A DNA stretch of 64,000 bases from Pelodera strongyloides (GCA_036852015.1 JAANDG010000347.1:62001-126000), one strand, 5' to 3'; shown: positions 47,755-60,560, counted from the stretch's first letter. Numbers and translations are program-made. Notes: generated by a model not told the origin, from the letters alone.

Positions 47755-48942
47755 CTAAGCCGACTGCTGAGAGAACTGCGAACTGACCCCGTCACGCCGA
47801 TCCAAGCCTTTATACCAACCCTCATTATTCTAATTTAACAAGCGAAGGGTATACCTACGAACTTACCAAAACCCCAACACCCAGCTAATTAGCATAACCA
47901 AAAATTCTGACATAACTGACGTCATAGAGTAGTTGTCTATGGGTATAACTAATTAAAATAATTTATATGAACGGCATTTTTTCTGGAAATTCGCGTGTAT
48001 ATTTCAAGTAAAAAATAGTCAAAAATAGGGGTTTCCTGAAATGGGCCTGACCCTTTAACAAACAATCAACTTTTTTTCCTGTGTCATTTTGATCGCTTAG
48101 TTTCGTATTCTTTCTCTTTTTTCCCCTTTTGGGTTGTCACTCCTTTCACTTTTACTCCTTCTCTCTATCTCTCTCTCTCTCTCTCTCCTCTCTCTTCTCT
48201 CCCAATTCCTCTCCCCTTTTACTCCTTCTCTCTATCTCTCTCTTCTCTCCCAATTCCTCTCCCATTTTCTCTCTCTAGTTGATCATTTTTACATAAAAGC
48301 AGAAAAGTGCCCGAAAGAAAGATTCATTTGTTTATCATTGAGTATTCTTTTCAACTATTGTCGTTATGAATAAGTAATAGTTCCATTAAGGCGTTTTTCA
48401 CAAACGTGCTACTTAGCTTCTTTGCTACATTCTTAATGAATATTTCAAAAACATTTTTTATTCATATTTCCTTTGTCCCGATGAAACCAGCTCAGTCTTG
48501 CCTTTCAGGCGTAGATAAAAACCTGTTTTTCTGCATAAAATTTCTTCTCATCGAAAACGATATATGCCAAATAAAACCACAATCAATCAAATATCATGCT
48601 ATTTTGATACGACTTTTGATACGATTTCTCAGACAGTTTTCTTCTTTTGTTAAGTTTCAAAATGATGTACATGTACATAATACGCACTATTCGACCGTGA
48701 TTTCTGTCTATTGCACAGTATCATTTCTTTATCGTCATCAGTTTATATGATGCACACGCACACTTATATTATATGTATTGTGTCAATAAATTATTATTAT
48801 AATTATTATTACCTTTCTCTTCACCTTTTTGTAACAAAATTTCTTTGTGCGAAAGAAAATATGTTTATCGTCTTCCAGCCACCCATTTTCAAAGTAACTT
48901 TTTTTTTCAATACCAGTTCCTCAGGAACTCGCTCTCCCCGAC
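47755..48942. other. Intergenic, divergent promoter region
   Basis: Separates the start codons of the minus-strand S-x-Y-S gene and the plus-strand START gene. Holds an M1 right-end fragment at 48029-48059 (GAAATGGGCCTGACCCTTTAA) and a CT-rich tract at 48150-48285. A TTTTTTTTTCAATACCAG acceptor-like stretch ends at 48916, 26 nt before the START gene ATG, so that gene may have a spliced 5' UTR. Confidence 0.45.
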
Positions 48943-51630
48943 ATGAGTGTCTCATTTGAACTTGGCGGTAATAGGCATGAACTACTACCCGAAGCCGAAC
49001 AGGTTTTATTTATTTACTTATTTTTTTTTTACAAAAAATAATCAAGTTAGTTAATGTAACTTCTAGATTGTTCAACAATTAAAAAGAGACTGAAATCCAT
49101 AAGACTGGCCCGGAAAGACTTATTAACTATATATAACTACACTATTGGAAAACGAAGGTTCTACGATACTACGATGTCAGTCCTTGCTTTGCATAACCTT
49201 AACCTTAATCCTGAGTGTAACCACAAACCTAGTTTACCTACCAACACCTACACAGTAATAAATATTATTATTATTACTATTTAACTCTTAACTCTGCTAC
49301 TTACTACTTAACTCAAACTCAAGAGGTATGATAATATTTCAGTATAAAGAAAACTTCTTGGACTGTAAGGATGCGCTGGAAGAGGCGTTCGGCCTAATGC
49401 ATGCTGCAGGTTTTGACGACAGAAAAGACTGGAAGGTTTGTTTTCTGTTTACAATACTTCTTTTATCTTAGTGGCCTTATATTGTCAAAACTTGCGCGAT
49501 ACTTTGTTGTCGTAATAAATGTTATGTTATCTGACAAAGCCTCCTACTCTCTTCATCAACTTTCTCAAAGTTGTTTCCTATTTTATCTTCGCCTTGTTAT
49601 AATAGTTTTCAAAGGAAAGTGATGAAAAGGACAAACTATTCTGTTTCTCACAGTTTGAACTTCGTCATTCGTGACATGTATTGTTTTTATACACTACAGT
49701 TAAAAACAAAAGATGTAGCGGTTTGGAAAACGAAGTTGATTTCTTATTGAAAAAGAAAGATTTTCAGCTGGATTATTCCACAGAAAACGTGCAAATGTTT
49801 CACAGAGATCTCAAAAATGGACGGTATTTTGTCGGAAAGGTGAGCATAGGTAGAAGCTAATTCTAATTGTAAGATGCCTTGACGTAGATGTCGTAGTGTC
49901 TCTAATTTATTGCTATTTTATAGTTTACATTAGGCATTTTTTCTTTATTATATTGTATTCCTAAATGTAAGCCTCAGTCCGCGTATAAGTCCATAGTTTT
50001 TCTTTACTAAATTGTTTTCCTAAATGTGAGCCTCAAATCGCGTATGTCTATAGCCATGGTGACACTCCTCTGTCATTATCTAACGCGCCGGAAAATTTTA
50101 TGCCTACACGCTGCGTTCCCGCCAACTTTTTTGCAGCGGCTGAGTATCATCTTTGTTTTAGACGGTTGTCCCAATACCTATGGAGGAGTGTGTCAACGTA
50201 GTATGGGATGGAATAGAGAACTGTAAGGAATGGAACGACACTTACCGTTTCTCGACACGATACAAACAATTGTCGACAGATTGCGACATCGGACACGTAG
50301 GTCATATAATAGTTCCACTTGTCCTTCTACTGATTTTCGTTCTCATATAACAGGACAAAGTCATCAACTTGTTAAATTATCCTCGTAAATCTTCATCTTT
50401 ATAAATTGCTGTTTTTTCAAGAAACTCAAAGGTTTATGAGTTACATAACAAATAGTTATGTTATATAACAAATAGACCAGGAAAATACAATTTCAGTACG
50501 GTACTAACAAGAAGTTGATAGTTGATGCGAGAGAGTTTGTTGTGTCGCGGATAATGCACAGGACTCCACAGGAGAGCATTCTTGCTGCAAAAAGCACTAA
50601 AGTAAAAGAACTATCAGAGGGAACTAATGGAGTGAGGTAAGAGATCAAGAAGACCTTTTTTACACCATGACGCGAAACGTATTTAGACTAGTGTATGGAT
50701 TATTCCCTGTTCCTGATATCCTAAACACGACTCCACTAAACCAGCAAACAAAAACTGCGCCCAGAGGCAGGAGCAGGTGGTAGAGAAATTAGGGCATTTT
50801 CTATTACCGTGAGTGTTTGCCTGCTTACAAATCGAAAACCAAATAGACGCCATTCCGAACAGTTTCCCAGTTTTTATGTGCGCCAAAAGTGTGCGAAAAA
50901 ATTTCCCGTAGTTACCTATCATTAGCCGGTATGCTGCGTACTCTAGACTTCGGCTTGTCTTTTTTTGTGCGGCAGCTATCTATGGTTTCATACTGTAAAA
51001 TTTCACTTTCAGGGCTCAGCTGTACCTAAGTGCCGCACGTTTTCGTCCAAACCCTTCGGATACCAAATCAACGCTTTATGATTATATGACGTGTGTGGAC
51101 ATGAAAGGAATGATGCTGAAGAGCATCCTTAATCCGGTACTATTTTATGGATGTCCTAATTTGAGCTTTGAGTCCTCTGTTAGCTCATGTGGTACAACAA
51201 AAACAAAGTAGAAATTAAAAAATGGTCCGGTTTTTGACTGACAGGCTAGGAGCTAGGAGCACACTGAATAACACAGGACAACACTGTACGACATAAGACA
51301 TCACCGGGAAACGCTCACCAATACATGACAACACTCGACAACCTGGTTCAACGATGCATTGTCTAACTCATTAGGTGTAACAGGAAAAATTCCTTTTTGC
51401 TGCTTGCAATGTAGTTAATTCGCGATGTAGAAGTATCATTTAAAATTTTTTAGAGAAACTGCATAAAGAATTAAGCAATGTATTGTCAACCAAGAAATAA
51501 CCAGCCACCCTACCTAAATCAGTAGCATGCTCACTTTCAGGTACTAGGACGGCTTCTGCACGAGGACGTGGACAACTTCAGAAAACTTGGTGTTAAGCTT
51601 CGCGCAGAACAATTAAACTTGAATAAGTAA
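48943..51630 (+). CDS. STARD4/5/6-like: Stand-alone START-domain lipid-transfer protein (237 aa)
   Basis: START domains bind and carry a single sterol or phospholipid in a hydrophobic tunnel; the stand-alone STARD4/5/6 group is cytosolic and about 205-235 aa, which fits. Start ATG 48943. Exons: 48943-49002, 49343-49435, 49768-49839, 50162-50296, 50497-50636, 51013-51136, 51541-51630 (stop TAA). All phases join. The domain fills most of the chain. An N-terminal helix (residues about 18-48) ends DDRKDW. Then come MFHRDLKNGRYFVGK, VNVVWDGIENCKEWND, the landmark VDAREFVVSRI (family: ARDFV) and a long C-terminal helix (MLKSILNPVLGRLLHEDVDN). No signal peptide or membrane anchor, and no extra domain. 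Ligand cannot be read from sequence. Confidence 0.88.
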
Positions 51631-52697
51631 AATTTTAAAAAATCTGTCCGCTGTTTTTGAGTTTTTTTACATGTACCCTTTATTTTACATGTGAAGCACG
51701 TGGACCGTGGTACCGAACAGTGAGAAAAAAGACAGAAATTCGTTTTCTTCACATAAAATGTTGACATAACGAAATCAGCTGATTGTAAGCAATATTTGTT
51801 ATCTTCGACGTCTTCGGTCTCCTTGTATTCTGTGATCTCTTGCCAGTCTCTAAATATCTGCGTTCTTTTACGTCTAACGTGATTACTCACCTCGCGTATC
51901 GACTAACTGTAAATAGTACATTATTTATTGCGATTGCGCAATAAATACGAGATTTATTGCGTCAAACTCTATGCATTATTAAGTATGTGCCTGAATAACA
52001 CTGTACCTTCACCAGCATATGCCTTTTAATTATATTTAAAAATTTGTACTATTGACTAAACATCTAACAAACATAGTTTATTAGTGGAAACTTTATACTT
52101 TATACGAACTACAAGACAAGGCTTCTCGAATACAATTATGTGTAACCGATTGTAAGAATTGTACTCAGCACCATTTAATTTAAAAAAAAAGAGAATAATT
52201 AAAAGTGTGCAGGTGACCCTGTGAATTATGAAATCACCCCTTCACAGGGAACGTTCTATCTACAACTTTCTCGGAATTCTTTGATAAGATAGCAATTCTG
52301 CAAATACGATAGAACGCTCCATAATTCATTTCCGCGATTTTTCCGTTTTTTGCCTTGTCTTATAAGTTGAGGTGGATAGTCCTCTATTTTATTATTTTCC
52401 TGGCAATTCTTACCAAAATTACCGTACTTGAGCAGTCTAGAGGTTCACGGTACACTCCCTTTAAATCTTTAGTGAACTACAGAATTTTATTATGTAAACG
52501 TCTTTCCATGGTCTATGGTTGTGGATTTACTTATTTCAATTTTCTATCGCACCGAAGCAGACAATAATTTGTTGAATTGTGTGTTTATGTAACTTCTTTG
52601 AAGAAATCACTGCTCATTGCAGTGCGATTCTATTGGATTTTGCAATTACGAGAAATTACTGTACTACTGTATTCCTATCATCCTATCTCAAATAGAT
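51631..52697. other. Intergenic, no gene seen
   Basis: AT-rich. Around 52200-52325 there is a weak inverted pairing (TGTGAATTATGAAATCACC, GGGAACGTTCTATC and ATAGAACGCTCC) that may be an old MITE. Confidence 0.4.
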
Positions 52698-55339
52698 ATG
52701 GAACCAACTTGCGTTTATACCAAGAGAATCGATCTATGGGAAAATGAGAGGAGGTCGAACGTCACTGAACCGCTAGAAGAATTGGCCCGAGGACTTTACA
52801 GGGTAAGTCAACACAGCGTTGATATGTTGCGTGTTTCGTGGATCCTACGCTGGACGAAGCATTCCAGTGCATTGTATACAAGTTGTGTAACATTCGCATA
52901 AAAGACATAGAGACCTGCAGAGAGACTAGTTATTGACATTCAAGCGTAATTTTGCAAATGAGTACATAGGCACTCTATTTGTTTTTAGATAAACTACAAG
53001 AAGGGGTTTTGTAGTGAACAAGACACGAACCGAATACTAACTCATTGCAAATGGACAAAGAAAGAGAATGGTGTGTTATCAACTAGACCTACCACTTCAA
53101 AAATATAGATTACTTGAAGAAATCCGTTCGCCCACAGGTGTTCCATCAGCGGCGTACTTGTGGCATAACATTGGAGCGTTAGTTGCACGCGCCATTCTAA
53201 TATAGAGTGCCAGAAGTTTGCCAATTTGTGTTCTTGTTGTCGCCCCTAAGGAGAGGGGGGTGCCCGTCGTGCCACTCAGTTACGGAACTAGCACCTTTTC
53301 GTGTATCAGGGTTTTAAGACAAAAAGTAATAGTGTTGCAGAGCAGTCAGTTGAAGCGCAACGACGAACTTGTGTGGAGGAATATATAGGGCTAGATGACG
53401 AAATCGATGTAAGTTGTCGTTTTAGTTGTAAACTCATTCGTCATGGCGATTTTTGCTGCATTTTCTGTGACAAATTTACAAGAGTTCTAGAATATATTGT
53501 ATAACTATGTGGTATCTATATGTATCTAGTCAATTGATTATGTCTTGCTCAGCTGCGTTATTTGCTGAGGCACAGCTCAACGATTTAGGAAAGGCACGAG
53601 CCAAAATTCTTATAATTATGTGGTGCCTATGTGTGGTACCTATTTGTATCTATTCAAATGTATGTGTTTTTAACGCGCTAACAGGTCGAGTTATCGAAAA
53701 AAGTCCCGGGACGTATCCAAGAAATTGCTCAGTTTGATTGTTTACTAATGGATTCACTTGAAACGGATCTCACGGAGATGGATGTTATACAGCTTGGAAA
53801 GGTAATTTAGTAGTGAGGCAGGGCAACCACTTTAGTCATAACATACCCCAAGTCCTAGCTTCAGCCTCATCTGTTAATTATTATTTAGATTTACGTCACG
53901 TGTATGCCGGCCTTTGACAATTATCTGTCGATAGTAATACGAAAACCACATGCGTTCCAATTTTTACTACATTCCAATTATCAGTGTGATGTAAAATACC
54001 ACGCAACTGAATTGAGCCGCAGCTGTTCTCGTTGGTTTAAATACCCACGTTTGAGATTAGCATTAACCCCGAGACCATACACTTAAACAAGCGCAGAATA
54101 TTTATTGTTACCTAGTCTAGTATATCTTTTCAGACGACTATCTATGAACTGCTCTCCAGCTTTCACATTTGGTGTTTTATACTGGATAACGTTGAGAAGC
54201 CGACAAGCATTGTGGTGAGTACGGATAAACCATTCATCAATTAAAACGGTATAACAGCCGCTTTTGAAGCTGATTTTGGATAACAGCATTTCTATGCATC
54301 ACATGCAAATGAGTATGATTATATTTAAAAAATCGAGCTCAATTCGAGATCAAGCATAACTGCATGGGAATGTAGTGATCACCTTACGTTTCAAAAAATA
54401 TCCGTTATGTCGCTTAAAACCCGTCAGGTAGAGCTTGACAGCATAGCCAGCGCCTAATATGAAGCCAAATACGCCACTTTATAAGATCAAGTGTTACAAT
54501 TTCAGTTGCGCTCAACAATGCAATCAATGGCGACCGCAATTGAAAAAGGACATGATATGGCAAAGGTGCAAGCGATTTTTCAGGTATTAATTTATTTATT
54601 TTTGTTTTATTTCTATACTATATTATATGAAATCCATGCATGGCAGAAGCTGAATATTTTTTCCGCTGGTAGTCAGCTATTGTCAGGTCCGGTGGCTTAG
54701 TTAGGGAGAAAAAAAACGAAATAATTGTCTAAACCATTTGGTGACTGGTCACTGACCACTTGGTGACCATTTGGACTTGGCCACGACAAGGCTACCAAAT
54801 GAGCTGGCCGAAGAAAAAAAAATGAAGTAGGGAACCGTCGCCAAATGGTTTTCTCCGTCTCATATGAGTTGCGCAATGAATTACCTACTTGATCAAGAAA
54901 TCTTTTCAGTATATCGACTACATCGCTATGCAAAACGCCAATCTCCGTAAATCACTCGATGCATTGATGAGACGCCAGAACGCTGAACTGGAGAAAGAGA
55001 TCCAAACGGAGAAAAGAGAAAAGACGAAACTTTTGGGAAAGGAGGCCAGACAGACTATGAGGGTGAGTTGGAGGGAGTTGAATCTTTCTCCTTTTTCTCT
55101 ATTCCCTCTCTCTCTCTCTCTGTTTCTCTCTCTGTGTTTCTCTCTATCTTGTTTCTCTTCTCATTAAACTCCACCCAATTTTCTTCCAGCAAGAGCATCT
55201 CCTCAAGCGTGAGAACCGTGCCCTGGATCGGCAATGGGTTTTAGTGAACGAAGAAGACGTCTTACCAGCTGAAACATGCAATGACCTGGTCGTTCACAAA
55301 CCAAAACCATCATATCGACTTTTCTGCAGCATACTATAG
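52698..55339 (+). CDS. Coiled-coil protein, family not recognised (260 aa)
   Basis: Start ATG 52698. Exons: 52698-52802, 53310-53408, 53685-53801, 54134-54214, 54506-54583, 54910-55062, 55190-55339 (stop TAG). Every intron is phase 0, unlike the neighbouring genes, so any internal exon could be skipped without a frame shift. The N-terminal half is acidic and helical (LWENERRSNVTEPLEELARG; EEYIGLDDEIDVELSKKVPG). A central part has more hydrophobic residues (LSSFHIWCFILDNV). The last 100 residues form a strong charged coiled coil (AELEKEIQTEKREKTKLLGK) before a C-terminal tail ending SYRLFCSIL. No signal peptide or clear transmembrane helix. A structural or scaffold role is plausible, but I do not assign one. 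Confidence 0.78.
54235..54418 (+). repeat. M2 MITE, diverged
   Basis: AACGGTATAACAGCCGCTTTTGAAG at the left, ATGGGAATGTAGTGATCACC then TACGTTTCAAAAAATATCCG and CGCTTAA-like end at the right. In the fourth intron of the coiled-coil gene. Confidence 0.5.
54712..54865. repeat. MITE family M4, copy 4 (short)
   Basis: Contains ATTTGGTGACTGGTCACTGACCACTTGGTGACC and GTCGCCAAATGGTTTTCTCCG, the M4 words, 45 nt upstream of the exon at 54910. Confidence 0.55.
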
Positions 55340-55892
55340 TTTGGTTTTCAGTTGCTTACTGTAGTTTGAATGCATATTGCATAATAAACAATTTTTACGA
55401 GACTTTTTGTGCAGCATACTGTAATTTGAATCCAAAATACTAAATGCACCATTAGTCAGTATATATTGACATTGCCATGGAAGTGTATTGTCGTTGCTGG
55501 GCAGTAAATGGATTGTTCCAGTGCTACCACAAGCAACGGACCTCAGTCTTCAAGAAGATTAAACAGTGAAACGGTGTGTTGCTTTGCTTCGTGTCTGATA
55601 GGTTTTTTTTCTGAAGTTTATCAACACTTTTTGGTCGTTGATGGGCAGCAAATGGGGTGTTCCAATGTTACCAAAAGCAACGTGCATTTACATTTCCAAG
55701 AAATGAACGGTGGAACAGTATATCGTTGCTTTTGCTTTATGTCTGTTATTCTCAAGTTTATTTGCACTGTGCCCAATCAGTTAATAATTCTGCATTTGAA
55801 ACTTTTGCATGCTTCCATCCATTCTCTTTATTGTGACATACCGACATACGACAAATGAGAGTACATCAGATGTTATATTTTTTATAGGAAAA

Positions 55893-58800
55893 ATGGGGTC
55901 GGTCCGTTCTTGGCACTTCGTCGTCTGGGCTGCTATTGCCACCATAGCAGCCGTGCTAATCGCAATAGGAATCGCCAATTTTAAGGTCTTACTTTTTTGA
56001 AATTTCTTACAATTAGATGAAACACGTGCGTCATTATGAAGAGAGTGAGAAAGGCTCAACTGTGTCCCACTTTTGGCATTGTGTGCGGCAAGTGGGCCAA
56101 TAATTCGCGAAATTGCACACTTTTCGCAAAACCCTAAGGGCGGCATAACTCGCCAACTGGTTTCTTTGCCCAGAGATGTTTCTTGATAGTTAATAACAGC
56201 CTTGGACAAAGTCAGACGCTCAAACAAGAGAAATCGAAATATTCTCAACGATTCTACATACATGTTACAACAATCATAAACTCAATCGCAGGTTCGTGCG
56301 GAGAAGCTTCCCATCTATACAGAAGTACGCCAAAAGGCAGATAGAAATCTGGCCGACAAAATACACCAAATTCAGGAGGAGGGAAATTCCACGGTTAGCA
56401 GTTAGCATTCTGCATTGAGCTAATAAAGAACTGCTCTAGGAAAGCAACAAAAAGAGAGAGAGAGAGGGGAGAGGGGAGAGAGCGAGAGGGAGAGAGCGAG
56501 AGGCAGAGAGCGAGAGGGAGAGAGGGGAGAGGGGAAAGTGAGGGAGAGAAGGATAAGGGAAAGAGAGGGGAGATAGGGTGCCAGTGAATTTCTTTAACTA
56601 CTAAACCATCTCTAGATTGAATCATCCATCTTGTCTGATCTTCTGGCAGAACACTACAATGAAATCCTATCCGGCATCAAGATGCAGTATGAGGAGCCGA
56701 AGGTCGACATTCTCTACCTCATACATATGATCACCACCACAGGTATGTCATTAGATGCGATTGCGCCGATCACTGATTGCTGAAAAAACACGTGCGCTGC
56801 GGAAATGTGGCGCACCTCTTGCTCACATGTCCATGAACATTGATAAACTGAAATTTGCTCAATAGTACTACAATGTTGCGGTGTCACTTGCCAAGCAATA
56901 TGTCATAGGTTCGAATAGTTCAGTTCTGGAATGCATTATCGAGGAAAATGATCGTTCGTAAACTTTTCCCCTCTTTCAGGTGTGACCAAGGTGCGCGTGG
57001 CCGGAGTGGTTCCCTATGTAGTGTTCTTCTCCATTTCAATCCTTTTCGTATCCTTCATCTATACTGTGCTTGGACTTCTCTACGAACGATTCATCATGAA
57101 GCTATTCGGTGAGGTTGAAGTTAAAGAGGAATAACAACAGAAATTTGAAACATAAATTGGACGCTGCATTCCCATTTGGTGTATGTAAATAACTGCGCAA
57201 TAGCGCGCTATTCTTCTAATTATATTCATGTGCACACAAAATATGGAAATGAAGTTGTACGGCACACATTTCAAAAAACGCCGGCCGCCGTTATACTTAT
57301 ACCGCTTTAATAATAATGCGGTTTATTGAGCAAAGTGAATGTTCAAAGTGAATGCCTAAAATGTGCTCAAATTACTGTTAGGATATTCACCTAACAATTT
57401 GAGCATTATATTAGCAATGGCAAAATTAGAGCGAGATTTGCTTGATTCACAGTCGGTCATCATATTCTTTCAGGTAGTATCCTTCGTCCTCAAGGTGGTC
57501 CTTCATATGATCCTTCTACGGCTTTGGCAACACAATTGAAAACACTGAAAGATGAGGACCCAACATACCATGGAGTAATTGTTTTATTAGTAACCATTTG
57601 GAAACAAAAAAATCTAACGTAACATGTGTCCATCTAGGCAAACTTTTCTTATCACAGTCTTTCGTCAGGAATTTAATTACATTTGGAATCATTTGGAAGC
57701 ATACATTGGAGCATTTTAGGAAAGAATTAATATATTCATGCATATTTCTCATCAGGAATTGATCTTCAGTAACGAAAGTGAATGCAAAGTGCAGTAGGCA
57801 GTTTCCGAGCCTTTCGGACTCCAAAGTAGTAGAATAAAAGACAAGTCTTATCATTATAAAAAAAGTGAATGACTTAACCTCGCCAGTATTCTGATAATGA
57901 GATAAATCTGATCCCCTATAAAGTATGATCTCCTAAAATCTTCAGGCTCATGGACTTACACGCGAGAGAGAGAAGAGTCGTCTACTTATGGCGTCAGCTA
58001 TGGCAAAGACGCAGGGCATGGGACACAGCGTTACGCCAGAAGAAGACGTTACGCCAGCCGGTTAGAGTAGTTTCGAATATATTCACTGACAAAACGGCGT
58101 GAAAGCGGCGAATTTATGTGCAAGCGACATAGTCAAGGCTGACAACTTGCCTTCCACGGAAGCGCCCAACGGCTTGCCGCTTTTTTCCACGCTGCATGCT
58201 CACCGCAACGATGTCGCATGTATTTCACTTTGTTTTTGAAACGTATTGTGGACAACTGTATTTCCATATGTTTTATGCAAATTAATACAAATCAGACTAA
58301 AAATCGCGCAGTATTCGCGCAGTAATTTGCATAAACTACATGGGAATACAGCGTCCGGCATACGTTTCAAAACCGGCTATCATACGGCTTTAATAATAAA
58401 AAAACGCCAGGCATCTTCCTCGTCATAATGATGGTTCTTCTGATTGCCTGCTCTGCTCTGGTCGCCTGGTATCTGGACACCAACTATTTCGATGCTTTCA
58501 CAAAATTCTGCAAACATATCGCGATGATAGGTAGGTAACCATATCAGGGGGGGGGAGTTCTCGCCAGAGAAAAGTACAGAAACTTATTATGCCCTGATGA
58601 GATTATATTTAATTAAGTATTCGTTAGTGCACCAACAACAACAACTTATGGTACCTTGTGGTTCCTAAGTTCCTGTCGGACTAATAAACAACGGCATCGT
58701 TCAATATCCAAAACCTTCAACACATACCAACCCTAATTTAGTAATTACAGTATATACATACAAAATCCTCATCACATATAATCAATTCACAGTCTGGGAC

Positions 58801-59695
58801 CATGTACATTCCTTTTTCAGAGCCGTACGACGTGCCCACAACCTGGTCTGGATATGGAATCCTACTTCTCGGAATCCTTTCGCAGGTTTGCTTTAGTGAT
58901 AAATAGCGCATATTTTTAGGCATTTCATAGATTTCCCTAATAAAACTCACCCAAATGAAACGAACAGCAGCACTACTAGAATCCAGAACACTCAGAAAGT
59001 TGGCGTGTACGCGGCGCTCATTTGGATTTGGCAACCCGGTGGCGCACAGAAGAGCTACGCTTGCAATCGCGCTTGCCTAACCAACGGTGCTTGAATTTCT
59101 CTCAGCTTGAAGGTCAATGTCAAAAGGGCGCCGTATCTTCGCCGCACACACTCCCCGTCCCGTCATACACTGGGGAAACTCGGCTCCAGTGCCGCACCTG
59201 TACGGCACGGAAAAGGAGAGCGGCACCAGATACGCACCTGCCAGGCTCTAGTTACGAGGTTTTGGCGGAGGTCAGAAAAAGTGTGGGTGCGGCATAGGTG
59301 CGAAACTGGAGCCGGGGTGCGACACAGGTGCCAAACTGGTGCCGATTTAGAGCCACGCCTGTTGTCCTATTTTGGCACCAGATACGCACCAGCCCGGCAC
59401 CTGTACGGCACTCCTCGGGGGGTGCAGATCTAGTATCAGTATCGCACCCCACTTTTTTTGGTGCCGCACCCCTCGAAATCTGGTGCGGCACTGGAGCCGA
59501 GTTTCGCGTTGTAAGAGAGCGGCACGCGCGCGAAGCGTCATCGATCGATTTTTGTTTCAGATCGTCTTCCTTGTCACAACCTACCGCTGTGCCAATGTGT
59601 TCATCATCTTTTCCTATTCTGTATTCCAGTCTGACAAAGAGAAAGCTCGTCCGATTATTTGTGATGCAACACTCAGATGTGAACCCAAAAACTGA
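55893..59695 (+). CDS. Four-transmembrane protein, family not recognised (328 aa)
   Basis: Start ATG 55893. Exons: 55893-55985, 56292-56393, 56616-56742, 56980-57108, 57474-57574, 57946-58060, 58411-58530, 58821-58885, 59561-59695 (stop TGA). All phases join. TM1 (residues about 8-30, WHFVVWAAIATIAAVLIAIG) is followed by an 85-residue hydrophilic loop with an NST glycosylation site, so probably outside or luminal. TM2 (VVPYVVFFSISILFVSFIYT) leads to a charged loop of about 90 residues (KTLKDEDPTYHG; TREREKSRLLMASAMAKT), probably cytoplasmic. TM3 is FLVIMMVLLIACSALVAWYL. A short loop precedes TM4 (ILLLGILSQIVFLVTTYRCA). There is no tetraspanin CCG motif and no claudin W-GLW motif, so it belongs to neither by those marks. 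Its 3' end faces the zinc-finger gene, tail to tail. Confidence 0.82.
56447..56585. repeat. GA-rich microsatellite in intron
   Basis: GAGAGGGAGAGAGCGAGA units over about 140 nt in the intron 56394-56615, so most of that intron is repeat. Confidence 0.9.
57155..57312 (+). repeat. M2 MITE
   Basis: GGACGCTGCATTCCCATTTGG, CTGCGCAATAGCGCGC in the centre, and CACATTTCAAAAAACGCCGGCCG, then TATACCGCTTTAA. In the fourth intron of the four-TM gene. Confidence 0.6.
58231..58393 (+). repeat. M2 MITE ending 17 nt before an exon
   Basis: GTTTTTGAAACGTATTGTGGACAAC at the left, GCGCAGTATTCGCGC in the centre, CATACGTTTCAAAACCGGCTATC and CGGCTTTAA at the right (TTAA 58390-58393). The exon begins at 58411, so the branch point of this intron probably lies inside the element. 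Confidence 0.65.
59040..59520. repeat. GC-rich inverted-repeat element rich in GGTGCGGCAC words
   Basis: AAACTCGGCTCCAGTGCCGC beginning at 59176 is the exact complement of a segment ending at 59504. Between lie at least eight variants of GGTGCGGCAC or its complement. Strongly GC-rich in an AT-rich intron. A smaller patch with the same words (GCACCGATAC, GGTGCGCCAC) lies at 16260-16420 in a transporter intron. Confidence 0.7.
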
Positions 59696-59705
59696 TGTTT
59701 ATGCT

Positions 59706-59858
59706 TAGCGGTTTGGTTTTAGAAACGACAGATGCATTCCCATGGTTTTCTTCAAACTTCTAGCTATACGTAGCAATCTTTTGATGACACTTGCATATAC
59801 AATACAAGGAAAATCAGTTGTCCAATATCGTTTCAAAACCGGCTGTTATACCGCTTTA
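59706..59858 (+). repeat. M2 MITE downstream of the four-TM gene
   Basis: GCGGTTTGGTTTTAGAAACG at the left, ATATCGTTTCAAAACCGGCTGTTATACCGCTTTA at the right. Begins about 10 nt after the stop codon, so it should lie in the 3' UTR. Confidence 0.55.
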
Positions 59859-60560
59859 TGGTTACGCATAATCGGCTTATGCTTTCATATGATACATATT
59901 TGAATATTTATTATACTCATTAAAAGAGCGCAACGCCGTGCCACAAACACCACAGGCCACAAACAATTATGCTTCCTATACATCGTGTTTCTTTGGGCAA
60001 TCATGGCATGTTAAAGCAAATCACATATGTTATTTTGCTTCGTGCATGTATTAATAAGCATTAGTCTACAGCTTCGTTTTGAATTTGCAAAAGTTTTCTG
60101 GTCACGCTGCGTTCAATAAATGTTAACTTGCGTAGGTGAAAACACTTTTGTGGATGCATAAAACTTCATTAAACAAACAACAACAGAACAAGCTAGTATA
60201 AAACAATAGGTATTATATATATTTAAAAAAAACTGTGAAAGGTAAATTAAATGGAAAAGAGAGAAACACACAAAGGCTGACGCATGAATTAGCAGGCTAT
60301 GAAACAATTGCAAATACTAATTAGCAATTATGAATTCACAGGCTGCTACCTCATATAAGAAGCTTTACATTGCGAAAACACTACCCTATCTAGACTTACC
60401 CGCCAGCAGGTACCAACAATATGCTTACATTTCCTATGATACAACAATACACAAAAAACCAAACCCGTATGAGATATAGATAAAAGCAATTAACTAAAAA
60501 AATTTCATGGTTCTACAGTACTCTAAGAAACAGTCTACAGTCGATTTAGGCTCAACTGCT

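Noticed and set aside
59107..59708. Overlapping open frames in the GC-rich element
   Set aside because: Frames stay open only because of base composition; the sequence is an inverted-repeat element in an intron.
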